A DNA stretch of 64,000 nt from Allodiplogaster sudhausi (GCA_945643635.1 CALZFC010000075.1:763501-827500); one strand, 5' to 3'. Shown: positions 1 to 13,258, numbered from the stretch's first letter. Notes: generated from the letters alone by a model not told the origin. Translations and numbers: made by a program.

Positions 1-690
1 AATATCATTCTTTTATATAGTTTTTTAGAAATTTAATAATTTCTTAATCATTCTATAATTCTTAGTAGAAAAATTCACTTTTTTTTTAATTTGTAACTTT
101 TTTTTACGTCATGCATATTGACATATTCATAATAAACAAACTCTAGCCTTATTCATGAATACATTGTTTCATCAGCACAAGATTAACTCGAGAAATCTGG
201 TCAATAACTTTTGACCAGCGCTCAAAACTTAATACAAAGGAGTCAAGCAACGATTTCACTCCCCCAGATTAAATAAACGGGACTCAACTGAAGAAGAAGC
301 CTCTTCATGCGTTATATGAGTTAGAAATGAAACACAACCACACAGAATTCAAGAGGAGAATGAAACCGAATATATTTTATACTATTATTTACCCATTTCG
401 CGATGTCAGTTTTCCGCCGAAGCTATAACAAGAATAAATTTATTGTTTCTTTTTTCAAGCTAAAATCTGGAATTTTTTAGTTGCGAAAATAAGGCAAAAT
501 TGCTGGGATCTCACACGGAACTGATCATCAAGCTGGACTCGATAAAAAAAAACAGATGTATATCACCCAACTTAATATAATAAGCCAGCTTACATTTCAA
601 GGTTTGAACCCCTTCATAGGGAGCAAGGGTTCTCATTGACAAAAAGAGGGTAAGGAATGGGTTGAACTGGGTTTGGGGCAATGGACAGAC
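1..690. other. AT-rich sequence, probably EHD intron
   Basis: No EHD exon (the expected ISRGYDF-type continuation) or other coding signal was recognised on either strand. The exon at 691-801 ends in phase 2 at a GTCTGT donor, so this stretch is most simply the following intron. Confidence 0.45.
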
Positions 691-3442
691 CTCTGCTTCT
701 CTCCAGAGAGAATTCCCGGCGTATCCACAATTGTCACCGACTCGAGCACCTGGTTCGGGAGGGTCGAGCACTGGAAGCGATTCAGGAAGGCGTTGCCAAA
801 GCTGAAAAGAAGAATAATAAAACACGTTCTTCTTTATTCTTCATAAACTCTCTCTCTCTCTCTTTTAAATAGCATAATAATTATTATTATTATATTATCA
901 ATAATAAAAAAGACAAAAAAGTCGCCTTATACTTTAAACATTGTTCACAGTTGTACTTAGGCACATTACAACCACACCCAGTGGTTTCCCGCCGGACCAG
1001 CACTGGTTGAGAATTCCATTGTCCATCTTGAGGATGATACGGAAGATCTCATAATAATAACCTTCCCCCTGACTACGGTATCTCTGGGCCTCTCATCTTC
1101 TCCCCACCCCTGATGACGGTATCTCTGTGCCTACCCGGAGAGTGCTCGGAATTGCTTCTTGGCATCGACGACGAGTGCGTTGCCCGGCACGACTCCCTCC
1201 TCTTCGCTGTGCATGACGGCGATGAAGCGGTCGGTCGTGGGCTCGGGGCCGATTCGGATGCCCGGGAAGTCCTGGAAAAGAAATGTATAAAAGATCGTCA
1301 TCCAAAGAATATTTGAGCCTCTTTTTTTCCTTTTTTTCCATTAACTGAACGTAAAGTCCTTAAAAAGTAAGTTAAAGTTTGATTTAGCCAAAATATTTAA
1401 TCTTTTTTAAAACAATATTTGTTATTAATTTAAAAAAAAAACATAGCTATCATTTTACAATTCTTTATTCTAATATCCCTTACCATTTTATTAACATACA
1501 TGATTATAAAAGCTAATTACAAAAGCCCATTCCTTAAAAAATGCGAAATCTAAATTCGTCTTCAGAAACCCTCTTACACTACTAATTGTAAGGTGTATAT
1601 ACGACTATTCTGATTGATGGGCAAGCAAAGAAAAGGATCAAGAGCGAGTACATCTGTGTTCATTTTTCTTCACATCAATCTTGGCTGTTCTCTCTCTCTC
1701 ATTCTCTCTCTGTCTCTCTCTCTCTCCTCTGTCTCTCTCTCTCTCCTTTCTCAAAGCACTTGTTCGCCCTTCCAGTGGCTCTCCAACTACTAGCCATCTC
1801 CATTATTAGCTTCCGTGTCTCGTTTCCTCTTCCTCTTCGACCCCTTCCCATCTCTTTTTTCCCTCGTGTGACCTATACATCCTTCACTGGCCTGTGCCAG
1901 GTGCCTGCTCCTTGTGTTCGTCTACCCATCTTGGCTTTCCTGATTTTGCCAGGATCCATTCCGAAACACCCTGGTCCCCGTGATTACACTCCGCTACAAC
2001 TGATACAAGGTCTTCTCTTTCTCTCTCTCTCTCTCCGTCTCTCGCTCACCCTCTCTCTTTCTCTCTCTCTCTCCATCTTTCTTCCGTTTCTCTCTCTCTC
2101 TCACCCCCTTTTCTCCCTCACCCACTCTTTTTCTCTACTTCCCCCCTCTCTCTCTTTCTCTCCATTTCTTTCTGTCTCTCTCTCTCTCTCCTCGACGACT
2201 ATCATAGACTTTTCATTTCAACGAAAATTGAAGAGAATCTACGGTCGTTCTCAGATGATAAAGCAAGCATTCAGAGATAGTTTCCTACGCTTACAAGAGA
2301 CCATAAACATTAATGGAACGCCTTAACCGTGGATGAATCATTTGATTTGATGAAATCAGCCATCAAAAGATCACCACAATGCGTTTCCCTCCCTTCAATT
2401 TATTTGGTCGCCAATCAATTTTCTGCCAATTGATACTTTTATTACTCATCGCTACAACCATTAATTAAATAAGCAAGTCACGCGCCTGGGACAAGTTTGA
2501 TTTGTTGTTCTATTTCTGCATAAAGCTATCTTTGTTCCGAGAAGCAGGCAGAATCGCTCATGATTTGACATGAACAAATAAAAAATAAAAAATAATATGG
2601 AATTACGAAATGCGGCCGGGCCGGGCCGTAAAATGCAATCTTTAAGGGTCGGGCCATAAAATAGGTGCTCGATAAAATAATTTGTACCTGCTCTAGCAAG
2701 TAGCGGATGAACGTCGTCTTTCCTGTCGAATACTGGCCGACCAGAAGGATCATGGGCTTCGCATCGAAATCCGGGTCATCTCAAATGAATCAAAATTAAA
2801 ATATCAGTTTTTTTTTCATTTCTTTTCTTTTCGCAGTATCTATCGGTATAGAGTCTTTTTATTTTTTCGTTGGCTAATATTTAAACACAGTTTCCCCACC
2901 TGATTCGACAAATTCAATAGGTCGGTATGAAAATGTTTCAGGAAGTATTTTTTTTTATTTTTAGAAATAAACAAGTAAATAAAAAAATGATGATGATAAA
3001 GAAGAAAAAAAGAGTAACCAAGTGCTGGCGAGTGGAAGTCATGGAACTTGTAGGCCTCCTCGAGTGGATACAACTTGGTTTTGTAGATCTTGCGGAGCCC
3101 CTCGCTCACCGACTCGAGCACCTCGAATGGAATAGATTAAGACAGTTTTATTTAATATTAATATGTTTAAAAAATAAAATAATTTTAACAATTTAAGGCT
3201 TACACGTTGAATATATTTGTAAATCTGACTACTTCAATTGTTCATTTAAAAAGGGAAGCCGGATCACACGTCAATAATCTAGTCCCTAAAATCTTTTTCA
3301 CTACCGCATTCTGAGGGCCGTTCTTCTTGACGGCAGCAGCCGGAGGAGGCATTGGCACTCTTGGTTAGCGAGAAGGGGGAAATGGATGTGTGAACGGGAG
3401 GGGGGGCCTGGAGGGAGGGCACCAGGAAGGCAGAGAGAGAGG

Positions 3443-3498
<56 letters not shown>

Positions 3499-3881
3499 AA
3501 GAGAGCGAGAGAGGCGAGAGTGCCAATTGGGCAGCGGAGCGGGCCGGCGGCTGGGCTCGGACAGGGCAGGAGTGGCAGGGCTGACCGGAGTGAATGGCTT
3601 GCCGAGTCGAGACGAGAGAGAGAGAGAGGTAGAGAAAGAAAGAAAATGGAGACAGAGAGAGACCCAATGTTTAGATCATCGAGCGGCAGAGAGTGTAGAG
3701 TGCATAGGGGGGGGGGGGGGGTTAACAGGGGGGTGGGAAATATTCTGGAAGGAACGGAGGGAAGGGGTAGGGATCGAGAGAGAGAGAGAGAGAGAGCGAG
3801 AGAAGGAGACAGAGAGAGAGAGTGAGATCAAACCTCCTTATTCTTCTTCTTGGATGAGTCACCGCCGAGCCAGCTGAACAT
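691..3881 (-). CDS. rme-1: EHD/RME-1 family membrane-remodelling ATPase, 5' half
   Basis: EHD proteins are dynamin-like ATPases that tubulate and cut membranes of the endocytic recycling compartment. Five exons splice in phase: start exon 3834-3881 ([16 protein letters not shown]), then 3019-3121, 2688-2779, 1135-1271 and 691-801. Exon 3019-3121 matches the EHD helical neck before the G domain ([16 protein letters not shown]). Exon 2688-2779 has the P-loop GQYSTGKTT. The next has [14 protein letters not shown], and the last has FGNAFLNRF and [12 protein letters not shown] second possible first exon lies at 3305-3352 ([16 protein letters not shown]); it also codes 16 residues, ends in phase 0, and would replace the first. 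The rest of the G domain and the C-terminal EH domain must lie left of the window. The family call is secure; the exact start used in each transcript is inferred. Confidence 0.93.
1690..2191. repeat. (CT)n-rich tracts inside an EHD intron
   Basis: Two interrupted CT dinucleotide blocks (about 1690-1750 and 2010-2191) lie in the intron between exons 2688-2779 and 1135-1271. The open frame across them is a low-complexity artefact. Confidence 0.85.
3421..3825. repeat. (GA)n tracts between the two EHD first exons
   Basis: GA dinucleotide runs at about 3428-3513, 3618-3662 and 3775-3825, with a G homopolymer at about 3710-3721. They separate the two alternative first exons. Confidence 0.85.
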
Positions 3882-5688
3882 CTTGCGACCGGGCTGCTTG
3901 TTGTGAGTGGTCGACTTCTCCTCTGCAAATTAGGAGAGATATTAGAGAGAGAGAGAACGAGAAAGAAGCAGAGAAAACCAAAATATCTGTGTAAAATGAG
4001 AGATGGCGAGAGAATGAGAGAAGTGGATTGGATGGGGGGGGGGGAGAAGCACTTGAAGCATCAAGAAAAACAAGATTAATCATGGATCATGGAAGTGTCT
4101 AACAAGGCTCAAAGCTGTCCTTCTTCATTTTAACAACCCCTAGGCCCCAAACATGGGTACTAATGAATGAGTAATCTGTGCCTAGGGCAAACATACACCG
4201 GAAATGACAATTCCGCACAAAAAAAACATCCTACTGGATGAGTAACCGGGTGATGCCAATATAGAAAACAGGAGAAATAAATCTCATAGTGCGTCATCTC
4301 TCTCTCCCTCGCGCTCTCTCTCTCTCTCTCTCTTTCACTCTACGCCCTCCAGTTTCATCAATTTCACAACAGTGAAAAAATAAGCAATAAATGACATCAC
4401 TTCTCTTTCACAGGCTGACAATGAATTAAGAAATCAAATATTTCTCAAGGTCGGTAAAATTAAATGGTTTCTAGCCTTATTGATAATAGTAAGAAAGCAA
4501 AATAAGAATGAAAAGAAAGACACTTAAAAAAAGATGAAATTGAACAAATTCTGACGCGAACCCTCAAGAGTCGGCCAATATGTGCCAGCCAGGCAGCAAA
4601 AAGGCGAAGGCATTGAGATGTCAAGGGGAGGGTGGCAGAGAGAGAGAGAGCGAGAGAGTGAGAGAGAGAAAGAGAAGGTGAGAGAGTGCAGAGATGGAGA
4701 GAGGGAAAAGAGAGAGGGGGAGAAAGAAGCAGAGGACAGCAGACGAACTCGAAGAGACCACCGCTCGCGAGGCAGGCGAAATGGCACAAAGTGAGAAAGA
4801 GCCAAAATGGCAAGAGAAGGCAACCATTCATAATTCAAGATTCCATGCTAATTTTCATCCTTCGTCTCTTCCAAAAATTCGCGCTAATTTCAAACACTAA
4901 TTTTCGTGGGAATCGGTGAGTTCCAAGAATATGTTGGCAGTCGACCAAACAAATGCTGTCCAATCTAACGATAAGCGCAATGCCTTCCCTTAATTCCAGT
5001 TCAATTAGAAGAAGAACAAAAATTAACCTTAAAAAATCATATCTGATAATAATTCTGAGATTCTGAGAACAAGTGAAAGCGAGAACAAGTGGAAGAAGGA
5101 AATCGTTTTGAAATTTCTCTCTCTCTCACCAGCCAGTGTGGTTAGGGAAGGAAGGAAGGAGTACGAGAAAACGATTGAAGACGCGTGCGTGGATGGAGAC
5201 AAATCGGGGTAATCAGAGCAGTGCGGGGGCTTTAGAGTGAGATGAGAGAGGTGAGAGAGAGGAGAGAGAGACAGAGAGAGAGACAGGGAGAGAGAGTCAG
5301 AGAGAGAGAGAGAGAGAGGAGAGAGAGGAAGAGAGAGCAGAAGAGAAGTGAAAAAGGGCAGAGGGAGATAGCGTGTGAAAGTAGAGAAATCAAGGAGGGA
5401 TGCACAGAATGCTGAAGTGATGATTGTAAGTAGTAGGCCTAGAGAGCGACTAGTAAGGGAAAGAGAGAAAATGAGAAAGAGAGAGAGAGAAAAAAAAGGA
5501 GAGAGAGAGAAAATGAGAGCGGGAGAGAGAGAACGTGAGAAAAAACCCAAGTCCGGATCTCGACCCCTTTGTGTGACGTGAGACCATTCACAGTTGTAAG
5601 ACCAGCTGGATACAATCTCAGGCCGCTACTGATGGACGGAATAGGAGAAGATCCGGAATTGTGCGCCAGAAATGGAGGGAAAACCGGG

Positions 5689-5742
<54 letters not shown>

Positions 5743-6911
5743 TATATTAAGCGGAAGCAAAAGGTAGAAGGCCTAATTATCAACAAAGCGTGAGAAAAAT
5801 GAAGTGTGAAGTGGGGCTATTGGATCGATGGAACTGGGACTGTCCTAGGTCGGCGCAGCCTTTCTGTTCTCTTTTTCTCATCTTTGTCAGTATCGACTCG
5901 AAGGGAAAGGGGCAGAGGAAGAAGGAACCAGAAGAAAGAAGCCTGTGAACACTGTGAAAGTGCGCTACTGTTGCACAGAGCAACAGGAGAAGGAGAGGAG
6001 AGAGCATGGAAAGTTAAGAGACCAACCAGAAAGAGCCAGAGAAGCAGAGACAGAAAAATATGAAGAGTGGAAAGTGACGGCAAAGAGCACCTCTGACACT
6101 AGCACACAATCACATCATTATAAACAGAGAACCAGTACAACCCTGCTCCGCATCCGCTACAAGGAGTCAAACTATAGAAAATTACATTGACTAATAAGCA
6201 AACTCATAATGAGAGCGTTTTCTCTCCCGGTTGTCTCGACAAACATCTTAGTCAAACGGTCCAATATCGCAGCAGAAACAAATGCAATGTCATCTCACAA
6301 CAGCAAAACAAGAGTTCAAGTAAAAAAAAAAACAATTTCAGCTATCCATTTCCAAAAAGAAAATGAAGCGCTCGCCGAGCTCCAAGAAGTAGTAGAGTTC
6401 ATCAAACAGCTTTACAGCCATGGAACGGTTGGCAAGATAATACAAATTTAGTCTTTTTTAAGCTGTACTATAAAAAGTGGAAACGGAAAAGCGCATTAAT
6501 AAGGAAGTAATAACGCGCGAACTCTCACGCTTTCGCAATGTGCTGCAAGAGGGCGACACATTTGGCAATGCGCTGCGACGGCTAAACAACGCAACTCGGA
6601 TTCTCTCTCCAGAACGCTTCATTGGTATAAGAGAAAAAAAAACAAAATGATAGCAATCTGTTTCCTCCATTCCAAAACGATTGGGAAAGGGTGAGATTAG
6701 AGAGAAAGTACGTAGCAATAGAGGGGAGGGAGAGAGAGCGGAATAGAGAGAGTAGAGGGATAAATACAGCGAGTCAATTGAGTGGGGGAGATGCAGACAG
6801 ATAACCTATCATACTGATAGCAGAGCGGCGGGGCAGAGGGACAAGTCAGAGCAGGAAAGATTAGATATGATCGAGTGTTCAGGCGACTGAAGGTGAGAGA
6901 GAGAAGACAGG

Positions 6912-6958
<47 letters not shown>

Positions 6959-7896
6959 GAGGAACGAGAGATGTAGCCTAGTGGTTACTGATGATGAAAA
7001 GAAAAAAAAAGTAGAAAAGACAAAAGAATGAGAGCTTGGTCAGAAATGTAGAGCGAGTGCAAATGAAACTGAAACCAAGAGAAGAACAGCAAGGACATTT
7101 CAGGGCGGTTGCAGAAAGGAAATAGAGAGAGAGAGAGAGACAAATTGCAGTTAGAGAAATAGAGAGCGAGAAAGAGAAATACGGAAGAATGAGACATTTG
7201 AAGGGAAGTTCTGTCCTAACTCTCGCCGTCAGTTCGAGCGTAGAGGGCTAATTCTCTGAAGAACTGTGACCCTGAAGCTGTTCACAAACGGACAGTTAAC
7301 GGGCTAATAAAATTTCAGAAGACCATTAACTTCAAATTGCTGGCGTTTTTTTTATTCCTTCCTTTCTTTTCAACCCAATTTTTGATACAAAGCCTGATTG
7401 TGAGCCGAAAGAGAACATCGATACAACAGCGCTGGAAACTTGTGCACATTTAGCGTTAGAGGAGAGCGCCCTTTGAATATGATGTCAGAGAGAAAAGTCT
7501 CATAAATCGGGAAGGGAACGAAAAGAGAGTGTGAGAGAGAAAGAGTGTGAGGTAGACAGAGAGACAGAGAGATAGAAGAAAGGAAAGTGAGGAGAGAGAA
7601 ACATTTTTTTCTCTGACGATGAGGCAACGCAGTCATTGAAAGTATTATAAATCATGCAAAGGCCCGTGATCTTTTAATAGTAGAATTAAAAAACAAATAA
7701 AGATTCTTGTAAAAGTAAAGATTGAGTTCGAAAGGGCCTGTTCATGCTTGTACGAAGGAAACCTTGCCATGTTACTGCATCACACGAGTGCCACGCCTAT
7801 GACTCCTCTGCCACCCATTTTCCATCCGATAATTCACTCTCACGCTCTCTCTCTCTCTCTCTCTCTCGCTCGTTCTCTCTTTCTCTCTCTCTCTCG

Positions 7897-7940
<44 letters not shown>

Positions 7941-8105
7941 CTCTCTCTGTGTCTCTTTTTCTCTCTCTCGCTCGTTCTTTCACTCGTTCTCTCTCTCTCT
8001 CTCTCTCTCTCGCTCGCTTGTTTTCTCTCTCGTTCTCTCTTTCTCTCTCTCTCTCTCTCGTTCTCTCTCTGTCTCTGTCTCGGTCTCTCTCGCTCTTTCT
8101 CTTTC

Positions 8106-8150
<45 letters not shown>

Positions 8151-8389
8151 TACTCAGCCTCTCTTCTCGTGTTCGTTGAACCTCTCCTCCTATTGTCCAA
8201 CTAACATAATCTCACACTGGATTTTTTGAGCCTCACACTAGTACTCAGAGACAGAAACACCAAGAGTCGTTGTGAAACAATCAATTCGAGCTGACCACAA
8301 TGGAATGTAAGAGAAACGAAAAAGCAGACATCAGAATTAATGGTGAGTCAGCACAAATTGCCCAAAAATTCGAGTAATGCAATCAAGAC

Positions 8390-8430
<41 letters not shown>

Positions 8431-9670
8431 GCAGAGAGATGGAGTGAGAAAGAAAGGAGAAAAAGAAAGAGAGAGAAAGAGAAAGAGAAGAGAGAGAGAG
8501 CAACGTGAAGCAGAGAAAGAGAGGACAACGAACGACAATTTGCGGAAATTTTTTTTGTTTATCCAACTGTTTATTAGAAAGAAAAAAATATATACACGCA
8601 TATTTCTCATGCCTAAGGAATATCGTAGTTGGCGATGCGCCAAAAAGATTTTGTTTACGAATATACGGTTCTAATTTCCTTCGAAAGGGCAAGAAGAGCA
8701 ATTGTCCTTGCGAATAAACAGACATTTTTGGCCTTAGGAAGCGAACGACAGGGAATAAGCGGGAGAAAAAGCGATAAAGCGTAAAATCGCTCGAGTTTCA
8801 AAAGAGTGATGACTGAGAGAGAGAGAGGGAGAGAAAGAGAGGGTGAGCGACGGAGAGAGAGAGAGCGAGAGAGAGAGAAAGAGAGAGCGAGAGAGATTGG
8901 CAGAGAAAGAGAAAAGGTAGAGCGAAACTAAACCAAGACGTTTCAGTAAACATTCGACAAGCAAACGGGAAATCGTTGCTGCCACCAACGCAGTCATACG
9001 GGGAACGAAGAAAAAGATGAATGTAGGAAGAAGAATATAAAAAATGAAAGAAGCTCTTGAAGTCAGCTGAGAATGAAGCCGACGTTCATTTTGGTTTAGT
9101 TTACTTTACTCGGATGAATCACAGAAATGATGTGGCAAAAAAAGAGAAAATTAACTCATTCAAAAAGACCAATTTGACTTTTTTAAGCTTTCTGAAAACG
9201 AGGGAATTCTATGCGCAGAAAGAGCGTTCACACACTAATGAGAGCAGTGAGAATAATTAATTATTTAATTAATTAGTCCTCCATTCAGTAACAATGAATG
9301 AGCTCATGGTTATTGATGATTTTTTTATATTCGCTTCGAGATGGTTTAGATTTTAACTTCATAATATGGCTGCCACGTCGAAACATTAATTGTTTTAAGA
9401 TAAATTAATAAACAAAATGAAAGAGAGCGAAAGGGAGATGGTCCAGGATAAAAGGATAGGCAAAATAGGGATACATACGCTTAAGACGCGACAGGGTTTT
9501 TTAAAAGGCTCCAAAGAAGAAGAAGATATGGATTGGGTGAGGACGGGTAGGAAAAGGGGAATGCGAGTGAGCCTGGGGAATGATGAAAGGGGGGAAGGGG
9601 CAGTGTGACTCACCCGAGACAGAGACTGCACGGAGAACTCACGTGATACGAGCGAGTCTAGTGCCGTGAC

Positions 9671-9720
<50 letters not shown>

Positions 9721-10080
9721 CAGAGACTGAGACAGGGAAGAGAGACTGAGTGAGAGAAGAAAGTGAGAGAACAGAGTAAGAGCGAGAAAAGGGAGAGGCA
9801 GATTGTTAGAGAGATTGAAGAGAGAGACAAAGAGAGGAAGAGAAAGAGAGCAAATTGCCTACGGCCCCATCCCCCCATTCACAGAGACTTTTCGTCTAAT
9901 ACAGACACTGACTGACTGGACTAACCTGCGTTCAATCAAATGTTCTCGCGGTAATAAAAGCATATCCTAAAGAGCATGTTCCAATGAGAGGGCATAAAGA
10001 AATAAAGATCGAGAGAGAGAGAGAATGAAAGAATTAGAGAGAAGAGAAGCGAGAGAGAAAAAGCGAGAGAGAGAAAGAGA
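3882..10080. repeat. GA/CT microsatellite region, no convincing gene
   Basis: About 6 kb dominated by imperfect GA runs (for example 4630-4735, 5230-5340, 5690-5735, 6895-6957, 8394-8520, 8815-8895, 9673-9725) and one large CT block at 7840-8152. All open frames here are Arg/Glu- or Ser/Leu-repeat shadows. Short non-repetitive islands near 5555-5680 and 6360-6430 could hold small exons, but no family or consistent splice pair was seen. The region upstream of the EHD start (3882-4100) should hold its promoter; no clear element stands out. Confidence 0.7.
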
Positions 10081-10085
10081 AAGAG

Positions 10086-10240
10086 GGTTCCCTGATTTTC
10101 GCTCAAATGATTATCGCTCAAATTTTTTTTTTGATTATCGCTCAAATGATTTTCGCTCAATTTTTTTAACACTTGATGATTTTCGCTCAAATTTTTTTTA
10201 TGGATAGTGATTTTTGCTCAAAATTTTTCCAAATGAGGTA
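10086..10240 (+). repeat. Left terminal inverted repeat of the FLYWCH element
   Basis: Plus-strand copies of TGATTTTCGCTCAAA and TGATTATCGCTCAAA separated by T runs. They match the complement of 11070-11227 in order and spacing. Confidence 0.8.
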
Positions 10241-10454
10241 TTATTGTAAAATGATATAATCAGACTAAACATTAGGAGGAGTGCGATTTCAACAGCGCTG
10301 AGAGTAAAAGGATGAATGGTTCATAAAGTACGAAATAATTAAACGTGTTCAGAACACTATTCGGTGTAGTACTGTTAATCACAGAGATCGAGCGAGAGAA
10401 AGAGAAAGAGAGAGAGAGAGAGTCCATGATAATAAAGGATCCAGAACAAATAGT

Positions 10455-10838
10455 TTATAATTCACAGACTCTTCCTGGGCACTTGTATTTTCTCTGGCGA
10501 TCACAGCGATACACATCTCCAGTCTTATTCTCATAGCCCTGTAGGTTACGCAGAGGAGGTAGCAGGATTGCTTTAAAATTCAATTTGGCTAAATAATGAG
10601 CTACCTTGCAGTAAAGGTAGGATTCAAACGACAACATTTGTCGCCCTTGCTTAGTTGTGATGAATCGAGCGGGAGAAGGTTGGGGGAAAGAAGTGGAAGG
10701 AGAAGGCGACCGCGATAGGGAAGGAGGTGAAGGGGATGGAGTTGAAGCCACCGAAGAAGCCGCAGAAGAAGAAGAAGAAGAAGAAGAGTACGCGACCAAA
10801 CGGGCACGCTTGGCTCCGTTAGAGAGAGGAGTACTCAT
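10455..10838 (-). CDS. Small FLYWCH zinc-finger protein encoded in transposon
   Basis: Two exons, 10606-adjacent donor at 10605 (AAG then GTAGCTC) and acceptor before 10538 (CTACAG), joined in phase 0, give about 105 residues. The N-terminus is Ser/Pro-rich (MSTPLSNGAKRARL, then a Ser run). The C-terminus reads FITTKQGRQML..FESYLYCK then a spliced YRCDRQRKYKCPGR, matching the first half of a FLYWCH finger (F, L, Y, then C-x-6/7-C). The Trp is replaced and the distal HxH pair is absent, so the finger is incomplete unless another exon exists. FLYWCH fingers are DNA-binding and are common in Mutator-like transposases and in nematode regulators. The intron is short enough that the unspliced frame is also open. 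Confidence 0.65.
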   Translation of the reverse strand: MSTPLSNGAKRARLVAYSSSSSSSSAASSVASTPSPSPPSLSRSPSPSTSFPQPSPARFITTKQGRQMLSFESYLYCKVAHYLAKLNFKAILLPPLRNLQGYENKTGDVYRCDRQRKYKCPGRVCEL

Positions 10839-11069
10839 CGTCAGCGGATTGAGGTACAATGATTTTGCTAGCAAGAAGATGTTCGAAGTTGACCTTACGA
10901 TTAGACGGTTCTCTCGTTTGTAGCCAATTTGCAGTCAAAATAACACAATTACTACTGTTGGCCGTTTAAGCGCCTTTTAATTGCTGATATTAATAAGTGC
11001 AAACTGTAATTAGGTTAGTCGATAATGTTCGCACTTCTTATACGCTTCCAGGATGCAATAGTAAAAAAA

Positions 11070-11227
11070 AAATTTTGAGCAAAAATCACTTACCATTTAA
11101 AAAAAGTTGAGCGAAAATCATCAACTGTTGAAAAAATTTTGAGCGAAAATCATTTGAGCGATAATCAAAAAAAAATTTGAGCGAAAGTCATTTGAGCGAA
11201 AATCATTTGAGCGAAAATCAGGACACC
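11070..11227 (-). repeat. Right terminal inverted repeat of the FLYWCH element
   Basis: Complementary copies of the same subrepeat (TTTGAGCGAAAATCA) ending at TCAGGACACC; pairs with the left end. Confidence 0.8.
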
Positions 11228-11236
11228 GAGAAAGAG

Positions 11237-12815
11237 ATTGAGAGACGGAGAGAGAAACAGAGAGGGAGAGAGAAAAGGCATCTGCTTTACTTGTTCGCTC
11301 AAAGAGTAGAGAGCCTCACAACAAGATGACGACCTAATGGTAAGTGCTTGAAATTGAGGTCGAAAGGATAAAAGACAGGGAAGCGAGAGAGAGAGAGAGA
11401 GGAAAAGATATAAAGACAGGGAAGAGAGAAGAAACGACAGAGTGGAGTAGAAAACAAGTAGATTTCGAAAGACGCATACAAGAGGAAAATGAAATGAAGT
11501 GAGATTAATTTTATTGGGCCACAAATCTTACAACTTTCCTAATAGTCATTTCTTGCTCGCCATACTCCTGTTTCTCTCTGTCTCTCTGTCTCTCTCACTC
11601 TCTCTCTCTTTCTCTTTTCTCTTCCTCTCTTTTTCTCTCTCTATCTCTCTCGCTCTCTTACTCTCTCGCACTCTCTCTCCTACTTTTCATTGACCGCACT
11701 TTGCACTGGCTAAAGGGAATAGCAGAAGCAAGCTGCGGGGCGGCTGTGGCAGAAGAGCGAGAATATCGGAGCGCTGTGTGCACTGACTGTTCGATTGGAT
11801 CTCCATGTTATTTCTCTTTCGCGGAGAGAGAGAGAGAGACAGAGACAGAGACACACAGGAAGAGGGAGAGATAGAGAGAGAAAGGAAGAGAGAGAGAGAG
11901 AAGAGAAGCAGAGAAAAAAATTAAAAGGAGCGCGCGACGAGAAGTCAATGTGTGTGCGGCCCCAGTGGATGCATGCATTCAAGAAAGGGATGAGCTATAG
12001 AGAAGGCGGGGGGGGGGGGGGATTAGAGAAGGTAAGAGAGGGATAGACGGAGAGAGAATGAAAGAGAGTGAGAGAGAGGAAGAGAAACAGAGAGAGAGAG
12101 AAAGAGATAGAAAGAGAGAGAGAGAGAATAGGAAGAGAGAGAGAGAGAGACAGTGAAGGAAGACAGAAATAAAGAGAGGGGAAAGGAAAAACGAGAAAAG
12201 GCGACTAGATGATTATACTCTGTGGGATTGTGCGGGAATAGCCAAGGCTCACGCAACGAACTACTAAATCGGCAGACAATGACTTTAAAAGAGATGTCAA
12301 ATCTCTCTTTCCCTCTCTCTCAATCTCTATTTCTATCTCTATCACTATCTCTCTTTCTCTCTCTCTCTCTATCTCTCTTTCTCTCTATCTCTCTCAATCT
12401 CTATCTCTCTTTCCCTCTCTCTCAATCTCTATCTCTCTTTCTCTCTCTCTCAATCTCTATCTCTCTTTCTCTCTCTCTCTCAATCTCTATCTCTATCTCT
12501 ATCTCTATCTCTATCTCTATCTCTATCTCTATCTCTATCTCTATCTCTATCTCTATCTCTATCTCTATCTCTATCTCTATCTCTCTCTCTCTTAATCGTA
12601 TCTTCTCCCTTTCACTTTCTATCACACGTCATTTATCTCTCTTTAGCTGACTATTTCGAGCTAATCTGTTTGTTATCTTTGTACAAAATGTCGCTAGTTC
12701 CTCGAAAACCGCCTCTATGATAGGGAGAGTGAGAGCGAGAGACAGGGAGAGTGAGACAGAGAGAAAGAGATGGAGAGAGAGAAAAAGGTAGGAAAGACAG
12801 AGAGAGAGTCAGAGA

Positions 12816-12857
<42 letters not shown>

Positions 12858-13151
12858 GAGCACGACTAGCTATTTCCAAACGCATTATTCAATTCCAAAA
12901 TTACAATATGCTTTCCAGGCAATTGAGATCTGGCAGGAAAAGTAGGGAGAGTAATATATTTAAAGATATTTCTTTAATAACTTTAACCATTTTAATAAAG
13001 AAAAACCTGAATTTGTCCCTTTTTGTTTTAAACTCTGCCTCAGTCCCATTTCCGATTGTCGGTGCACGCATCTGATCAATACAGATGGAGGGAGATAAAT
13101 GGACAGTGGTGGAGAGAGAGAGAGGAAGAAAGAGAGAGCGAGAGAGGCAGC

Positions 13152-13183
<32 letters not shown>

Positions 13184-13216
13184 AAGAGGGAGCGAGATAG
13201 ACAGCAAGAGAGCGAG

Positions 13217-13258
<42 letters not shown>

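Larger units (their letters stand above)
10086..11227. mobile_element. Mutator-like DNA transposon carrying a FLYWCH gene
   Basis: Both ends carry inverted repeats of about 150 bp made of subrepeats of the form GATTTTCGCTCAAAT; the outer ends read GGTTCCCTGATTTTC at left and the complement of GGTGTCCTGATTTTC at right. The element is flanked by an exact 9-bp duplication GAGAAAGAG (10077-10085 and 11228-11236). Long inverted repeats, a 9-bp duplication and a FLYWCH gene fit the Mutator (MULE) superfamily. No transposase domain fits in 1.1 kb, so it is probably non-autonomous. The duplication lies in GA-rich DNA, which weakens it a little. Confidence 0.78.

Noticed and set aside
7744..8229. 161-codon Ser/Leu-rich frame
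   Set aside because: Translation of a CT microsatellite; no complex sequence or splice support.
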